Source of the DNA: VXYL01 sp964348085
GTDB taxonomy: Bacteria; Pseudomonadota; Gammaproteobacteria; Pseudomonadales; Azotimanducaceae
Assembly (NCBI GenBank): GCA_964348085.1
Contig: CAYGBI010000099.1
Coordinates: 1-10,725, forward strand
Length of the DNA stretch: 10,725 nt
Direction: 5' to 3'
Shown here piece by piece: positions 7,713-10,725 of this stretch (positions are counted from its first letter, which is position 1; each line of letters starts with the position of its first letter). Position numbers and translations under genes: made by a program. The notes beneath the pieces were generated by a model, which was given only the letters and a program-made list of their open reading frames with translations, was not told the origin of the DNA and searched no databases.

Positions 7713-8618
7713 TTGTCCTTGGAGGACAATTTCGATGAGGTCGCCAAGCTGCTGGGCGACGTGAGATCCCATGGGACGCGGGACAGAAACGAGCGCATAT
7801 ACATCGACTTCGGGCCAATTGAGAAACTGACGCCGTCCGGCGCACTGGTTCTTGCCGCAGAGCTTGACAGGTGGAACTACGTCCGCCGAGGTGGGCGCAA
7901 GCTGACGCCCGTGGACGTGGGAATGTGGCTGGGGGATGTGCGCAGCCTGTTGCGGGGCATGGGCTTCTTCGATCTGTTCAATGTGCCCCGAGACGTTAGC
8001 GGAGCCGATGAACCGCCGGTCGTTAGGTACGTCAAGTTCAGAAGCGGCAGTGCCGTCGACGGGGAGGCCGTTGAGCAGCTTCGGAAGCTCGACTTGAATC
8101 CGCACGTCAGCGTGCCCAACCGGCGTCTCCTGTTCGCAGCGGTCACCGAGGCCATGACCAACGTCAAGCAGCACGCCTACCCGGACCAAAGGGGAGCGCA
8201 AGCCCCCAAGTACTGGTGGATGTCCGCTGCCTACGACACCCAAAGCGGAGAGGTGGCGATCCTGATATACGACCAAGGCGAGGGTATCCCTGCAACCCTG
8301 CCGCGCAGGTTCAGTGAGAGGCTGCGCCAAACTCTGCCCCCTGGATGGACCAAGGACCATGCACTGTTGATCGAGGCCGCACACGATCTATCCCGAACGG
8401 GGTCGCTCCGAGAGAACAGGGGGCTTGGGCTTGGGCAGAACATTCGGCGGTACATCGAAAAGCTGGATGGTAACGGCATCTATCGTGTAATCAGCGGCAA
8501 AGGGGAATACACTGTCAAGTCTGGCTTGGGTGCGTCCTCATCCCGGCGGTCGCTCGGCGGCACCCTAATTGAGTGGAGAATAGTCCATGATGAGAAACGG
8601 AGTGAGCAAGAGAATTAG
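7713..8618 (+). CDS. STAS-domain / GHKL (HATPase) ATP-binding protein, first gene of a three-gene operon
   Basis: Residues are numbered from TTG 7713 (301 aa). Residues about 1-95 form a STAS-like domain (IYIDFGPIEKLTPSGALVL at 29-47, typical of anti-anti-sigma folds). Residues about 130-295 form a GHKL ATPase with a complete N box (Glu146, Asn150, His154 in TEAMTNVKQHA), G1 box DQGEG at 187-191 and G2 box NRGLGLG at 235-241. No phospho-acceptor His domain or receiver is seen, so it resembles anti-sigma kinases more than sensor kinases. The 3' end overlaps the next gene by 32 bases. The start is uncertain: the frame stays open back to a TGA at 7611 and gives a credible basic N-terminus (KKSAKRRAQRS, then ITCPTN), but contains no ATG or GTG, only rare codons such as ATT. 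Arg codons AGG/AGA make up 10 of 31. Its biological role is not known to me. Confidence 0.8.
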   Translation: MSLEDNFDEVAKLLGDVRSHGTRDRNERIYIDFGPIEKLTPSGALVLAAELDRWNYVRRGGRKLTPVDVGMWLGDVRSLLRGMGFFDLFNVPRDVSGADEPPVVRYVKFRSGSAVDGEAVEQLRKLDLNPHVSVPNRRLLFAAVTEAMTNVKQHAYPDQRGAQAPKYWWMSAAYDTQSGEVAILIYDQGEGIPATLPRRFSERLRQTLPPGWTKDHALLIEAAHDLSRTGSLRENRGLGLGQNIRRYIEKLDGNGIYRVISGKGEYTVKSGLGASSSRRSLGGTLIEWRIVHDEKRSEQEN

Positions 8619-8949
8619 GGTTGCGGATGACTTTTCCAGGTACCCGGCGGGTCGCTACCCCGAGGACGGCCCATTTAGCGGGCAGGCATTCAGGGAGGAA
8701 CATCTCGTGCCCGCGCTGAATGTTCCCGATACGACCAAAGTGTTTGTGTTGCTTGACGGGGTTGCGGGGCTTGGATCATCCTTTCTGGATGAGGCTTTCG
8801 GGGGGTTGGTTCGGTCAAGCGGGTTCACCAAGGAGTTTCTGGATGAGCGCCTTCAAGTCGAGACAACCGAGTCGGATCTCAAGGACGATGTCGACTTGAC
8901 GCACTGGTACATTGACCGTGCGGCAGGCGTGGGCGTTTCAACTGGGTGA
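8587..8949 (+). CDS. DUF4325 STAS-like protein
   Basis: This 120-residue protein starts with ATG 8587 (ATG repeated at 8590), preceded by a GGAG-type SD, and lies 32 bases inside the previous gene. The pattern matches the STAS-like domain DUF4325 (PF14213): RVADDFSRYPAGRYPEDG at 11-28, SGQAFREEHLVPAL, the strand KVFVLLDGV at 51-59, and the signature SSFLDEAFGGL at 64-74. This domain is widely found beside GHKL ATPases, and by analogy with SpoIIAA/SpoIIAB-type partner switching it could be the binding partner or phosphorylation target of the upstream protein; that is inference. Five of nine Arg codons are AGA/AGG, unlike the genes to the left. The last 20 residues are glycine-rich and may be unstructured. 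Confidence 0.8.
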   Translation: MMRNGVSKRIRVADDFSRYPAGRYPEDGPFSGQAFREEHLVPALNVPDTTKVFVLLDGVAGLGSSFLDEAFGGLVRSSGFTKEFLDERLQVETTESDLKDDVDLTHWYIDRAAGVGVSTG

Positions 8950-9410
8950 CCGAGCCTTCATTGGCCGTCTGGGCGCTTTCGCTGGCTAGTTCCCTTGTGG
9001 TGGCAGCTTTGGTGCTGGCTGGCCACCATTGGCGGGAAAGGCGGTTGATCCAACGCCTGCGCGATGTGGATGAGCTCAAGCGTCGCCTCTACGAACTGGT
9101 TGAAGTCTGCGCGGAGTATTGGTCGGTTGACCACGATCAAGGCAAGCTCCCGTCAACGCGCCGGCAAGTGCTGGAGGCGAAGATCGTGGCAGCTAAGCAC
9201 ATCGTTTCCAGCCAGAGCGAGGAGTTGCGTACCCGATCAAGGAAGCTCGACAAGTGGCATTCAGCAACACGCATTTACCGAATGCGCCTGATGGACGAGG
9301 CGGCGGGCGGAACCTTTCAGCAGAGGGACTGGAAGCCCGAGCCGGGGCGCGTCCCCAGCGTGGCGCGGGAGGTCGGCCACATCGTCGCAACCCTCAACAG
9401 GGCTTCCTGA
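8946..9410 (+). CDS. Single-pass membrane protein of unknown function, third gene of the STAS/ATPase operon
   Basis: I do not recognise the family. The 154-residue product starts with GTG at 8946, overlapping the upstream stop in a GTGA junction, so translation is coupled. One membrane span lies at about residues 8-27, followed by a strongly basic stretch (HHWRERRLIQRLR), which predicts a short outside N-terminus and a cytoplasmic C-terminal part. The latter (30-154) is mostly helical, with heptad-like charged and leucine spacing at 30-60 and 70-105, no Cys and no recognisable catalytic motif. As the only membrane protein of the operon, it could be the output (membrane effector or anchor) controlled by the two soluble proteins; this is speculation. 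A hairpin follows its stop. Confidence 0.7.
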   Translation: MTEPSLAVWALSLASSLVVAALVLAGHHWRERRLIQRLRDVDELKRRLYELVEVCAEYWSVDHDQGKLPSTRRQVLEAKIVAAKHIVSSQSEELRTRSRKLDKWHSATRIYRMRLMDEAAGGTFQQRDWKPEPGRVPSVAREVGHIVATLNRAS

Positions 9411-9435
9411 CGCAAGCGCCTATCCAGCCGTGGGT

Positions 9436-9469
9436 GTGGCTTAATTCACCTTGGGGTGATCGGAGCCAC
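9436..9469 (+). terminator. Nested hairpin after the operon, possible terminator without U-tract
   Basis: The outer stem GTGGCT (9436-9441) pairs with AGCCAC (9464-9469). The inner stem TCACC (9446-9450) pairs with GGTGA (9455-9459) around a TTGG loop. It begins 26 bases after the stop at 9410. No T-run follows, so it may be a factor-dependent end or an mRNA-stabilising structure rather than an intrinsic terminator. Confidence 0.4.
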
Positions 9470-9530
9470 TGATGTCAATCGGCGGGTGCCTGACCGTTCT
9501 CAGTGCTGCGCGGGCTTTCAATACGGGTAG

Positions 9531-10312
9531 CTAGCCCTCGCCCTGCCGCAAACGCGCCTCTAGTTCGGCGATCCTTTGCTCCGCGGCTCGACGGAGGGTG
9601 GCCTCGCGTCGCTCGCGGGCCATCGACTCTTGGACGGACGGCAGGATCGACCCGGCCGCGGGGTCGTGCCAGCGCATCTCCACCAGCGACCCGTCGCCCG
9701 GCCCGCCACGCGGTGGCCGCCCCGCCAAAACGTAGGCGTAGAGCCCGAGCTCCCGGCTGTAAAGCCCAAGCGGCGGTTCGGCAACTCCGTCTCCGCCAGC
9801 CGGCGCGGCGCCGAGCCCTGCGACAGTCGGTAGCCGTGCAGCGTCGGGCACCGGCAGTTCCCCCGTCGGGTCGAACAGGAATACTCCCTCACTCCCAACG
9901 CCGCGTACGCCGACACCTTGCGCCCCGTGTCGTTCCGCAGCGTGCCCCGCGACAGCACCTCCAGCACGAAGTCCGGCGCCTTCCCCTCCGCCTCCACGTC
10001 GTACTGCCGCCGCCACGGACGCCCTTGGCCGCGAACACGTCCGGGTACAGGAACCGTTCCGTCCAGACCGCCGCCGACGTCCGCGAGGTAGCGCACCCGC
10101 AGGTCGTCGCCCACCTCTACCCGCCGGCCCTCGAAGTACAGCGACGGGGCGCAGTAGTGCCCCCGACCGCGTTCGGCCCGATCATCGGCACGCGCTCGTC
10201 CTCCGCCAGCACGCGGCCCTCGAACGACGCGATGTGGACCTCGATGTCGGCAGCTTCCGGCGCGGACCGGTAGGGCTGGAGAGGGGAATCGCCGCGCCGC
10301 CTCGTGAGACAT
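9531..10312 (-). pseudogene. Uma2-family (PD-(D/E)XK) nuclease gene broken by multiple frame switches
   Basis: Protein blocks typical of the Uma2 family (PF05685, restriction-endonuclease-like fold) occur in order but in changing frames. They are an ATG start at 10312 (MSHEAARRF); DIEVHIASFEGRV to IGPNAVGG (about 10263-10159); LYFEGRRVEVGDDLRV (10159-10070); VWTERFLYPDVFAAKG (10068-10018); YDVEAEGKAPDFVLEVLS to ALGVREY (about 10006-9881); FLFDPTGELPVPDA (9881-9840); GYRLSQG (about 9835-9815); and a last block from about 9779 to a TAG at 9531, ending in the Glu/Arg/Ala helix usual in this family. Core residues (Asp of YPDVF, Glu of VLEVLS) survive within their blocks. At least six frame changes in 780 bases make a functional product unlikely. 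The long intact genes nearby argue against poor base-calling across the whole window, though local errors in this GC-rich stretch remain possible. Confidence 0.8.
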
Positions 10313-10453
10313 CGCCGTCGCGAGCCGTGCGACTTTCGCCGCCGTTCCTCTCCGCGACGAGTCACCCTTCCCGCACGAAACTCAGTTTGTCAGCGTTCCC
10401 GAGGCCGGTACTCCAACAACGCGGACCTTCCTACGATGTCATGTCGACGAAGG
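10313..10453. other. Non-coding stretch between the Uma2 pseudogene and a protein-like remnant
   Basis: No gene is supported here. It would hold the upstream region of the Uma2 gene on the minus strand, but I see no clear SD or promoter. The only structure is the inverted repeat at its right edge (10424-10455). Confidence 0.5.
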
Positions 10454-10455
10454 TC
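10424..10455. repeat. Inverted repeat (7-bp perfect arms)
   Basis: GACCTTC at 10424-10430 pairs with GAAGGTC at 10449-10455, with a smaller CGA/TCG pairing inside. On the minus strand it sits exactly at the stop of the protein-like remnant (TGA at 10454-10456), so it may have been that gene's terminator hairpin, but there is no T-run. Confidence 0.4.
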
Positions 10456-10633
10456 ACTGACAATTCGGCCCCTTAGGCGTCCGTAAGCCGAATGGCCTTG
10501 CCGAATCGAATTGGTACCGGCTGCCGTCGGCCTCCTCGATCACGATGTTGTCGGCGTAAAGGTAAGTTCGGTCGGAGTCGTTGCGGATCGGATTCAGGCG
10601 GCCGCACAGGCCCGGAAGACACCCAGTGAAATC
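10454..10633 (-). pseudogene. Possible 3' fragment of an unknown protein gene beside the tRNA
   Basis: On the minus strand, an open frame passes from inside the tRNA to a TGA at 10454. About 45 of the codons after the tRNA read like real protein (NPIRNDSDRTYLYADNIVIE, then EADGSRYQFDSARPFG) with GC-rich third positions, but there is no start codon outside the tRNA. It could be the C-terminal end of a gene whose front was deleted or replaced. I do not recognise the family, and chance coding is not excluded. Confidence 0.3.
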
Positions 10634-10723
10634 TGGCGGAGAGGCAGGGATTCGAACCCTGGGTGCCCGCAAAGACACACCTGATTTCGAGTCAGGCCCA
10701 TTCGGCCGCTCTGGCACCTCTCC
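10634..10723 (-). tRNA. tRNA-Ser(CGA)
   Basis: This is a class II tRNA on the minus strand. The acceptor arm GGAGAGG (10717-10723) pairs with CCTCTCC (10638-10644), followed by discriminator G and an encoded CCA (10634-10636). The anticodon arm is CCTGA-CTCGAAA-TCAGG with anticodon CGA at 10687-10689, reading UCG. The T-arm contains GGTTCGAATCC, and the long variable arm is typical of tRNA-Ser. Its 3' end faces the accessory-looking region, an orientation common at tRNA integration sites. Confidence 0.95.
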
Positions 10724-10725
10724 GA

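Noticed and set aside
7720..7737. GGAGGA followed by ATG at 7735 as the operon's start signal
   Set aside because: That ATG is out of the ATPase frame and soon meets a stop; the GGAGGA lies inside ATPase codons.
10634..10717. Protein start inside the tRNA for the 10454 frame
   Set aside because: The apparent Met and the first 28 codons are tRNA-Ser sequence, so only the downstream part could be a gene fragment.
1..10725. CRISPR array, intact transposase, integrase or duplicated att site
   Set aside because: No regularly spaced direct repeats, no transposase or integrase motifs, and no second copy of the tRNA 3' end were found by eye.

Overview
The window is GC-rich DNA from a Gram-negative bacterium, most likely a proteobacterium. 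This rests on Sec and lipoprotein signal peptides, a PQQ/haem periplasmic dehydrogenase, a TcpQ-type pilus lipoprotein-like domain and a tRNA gene with encoded CCA. No gene allows a species call.

Left part (1-7034), ordinary host-like genes. A membrane protein open at the left edge (possibly a PilO-type pilin accessory protein) overlaps a 1029-residue fusion of a duplicated membrane transporter-like half with a spermidine-synthase-like Rossmann domain. A small exported TcpQ-domain protein is convergent with it, with its own SD and a plausible promoter. Next, also on the minus strand, comes a complete PQQ-dependent quinohaemoprotein alcohol dehydrogenase carrying a lipobox.

Right part (about 7100-10633), an accessory-looking region next to a tRNA-Ser(CGA) gene. 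It starts with about 400 bases of non-coding, hairpin-rich sequence resembling domain I of a group II intron without its reverse transcriptase or 3' domains. This runs directly into a tight three-gene plus-strand operon: a STAS-GHKL ATPase, a DUF4325 STAS-like protein, and a single-pass membrane protein. The first gene lacks a normal start codon and its frame runs back into the intron-like region. Arg codons AGG/AGA are much more frequent in this operon than in the left genes, which suggests transfer. The operon looks like a partner-switching signalling or conflict module and is the best candidate for an undescribed system here. Beyond it lie a Uma2-family nuclease gene broken by several frame switches, a short protein-like remnant, and the tRNA.

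All functional statements are from motif reading by eye; no database search was possible.
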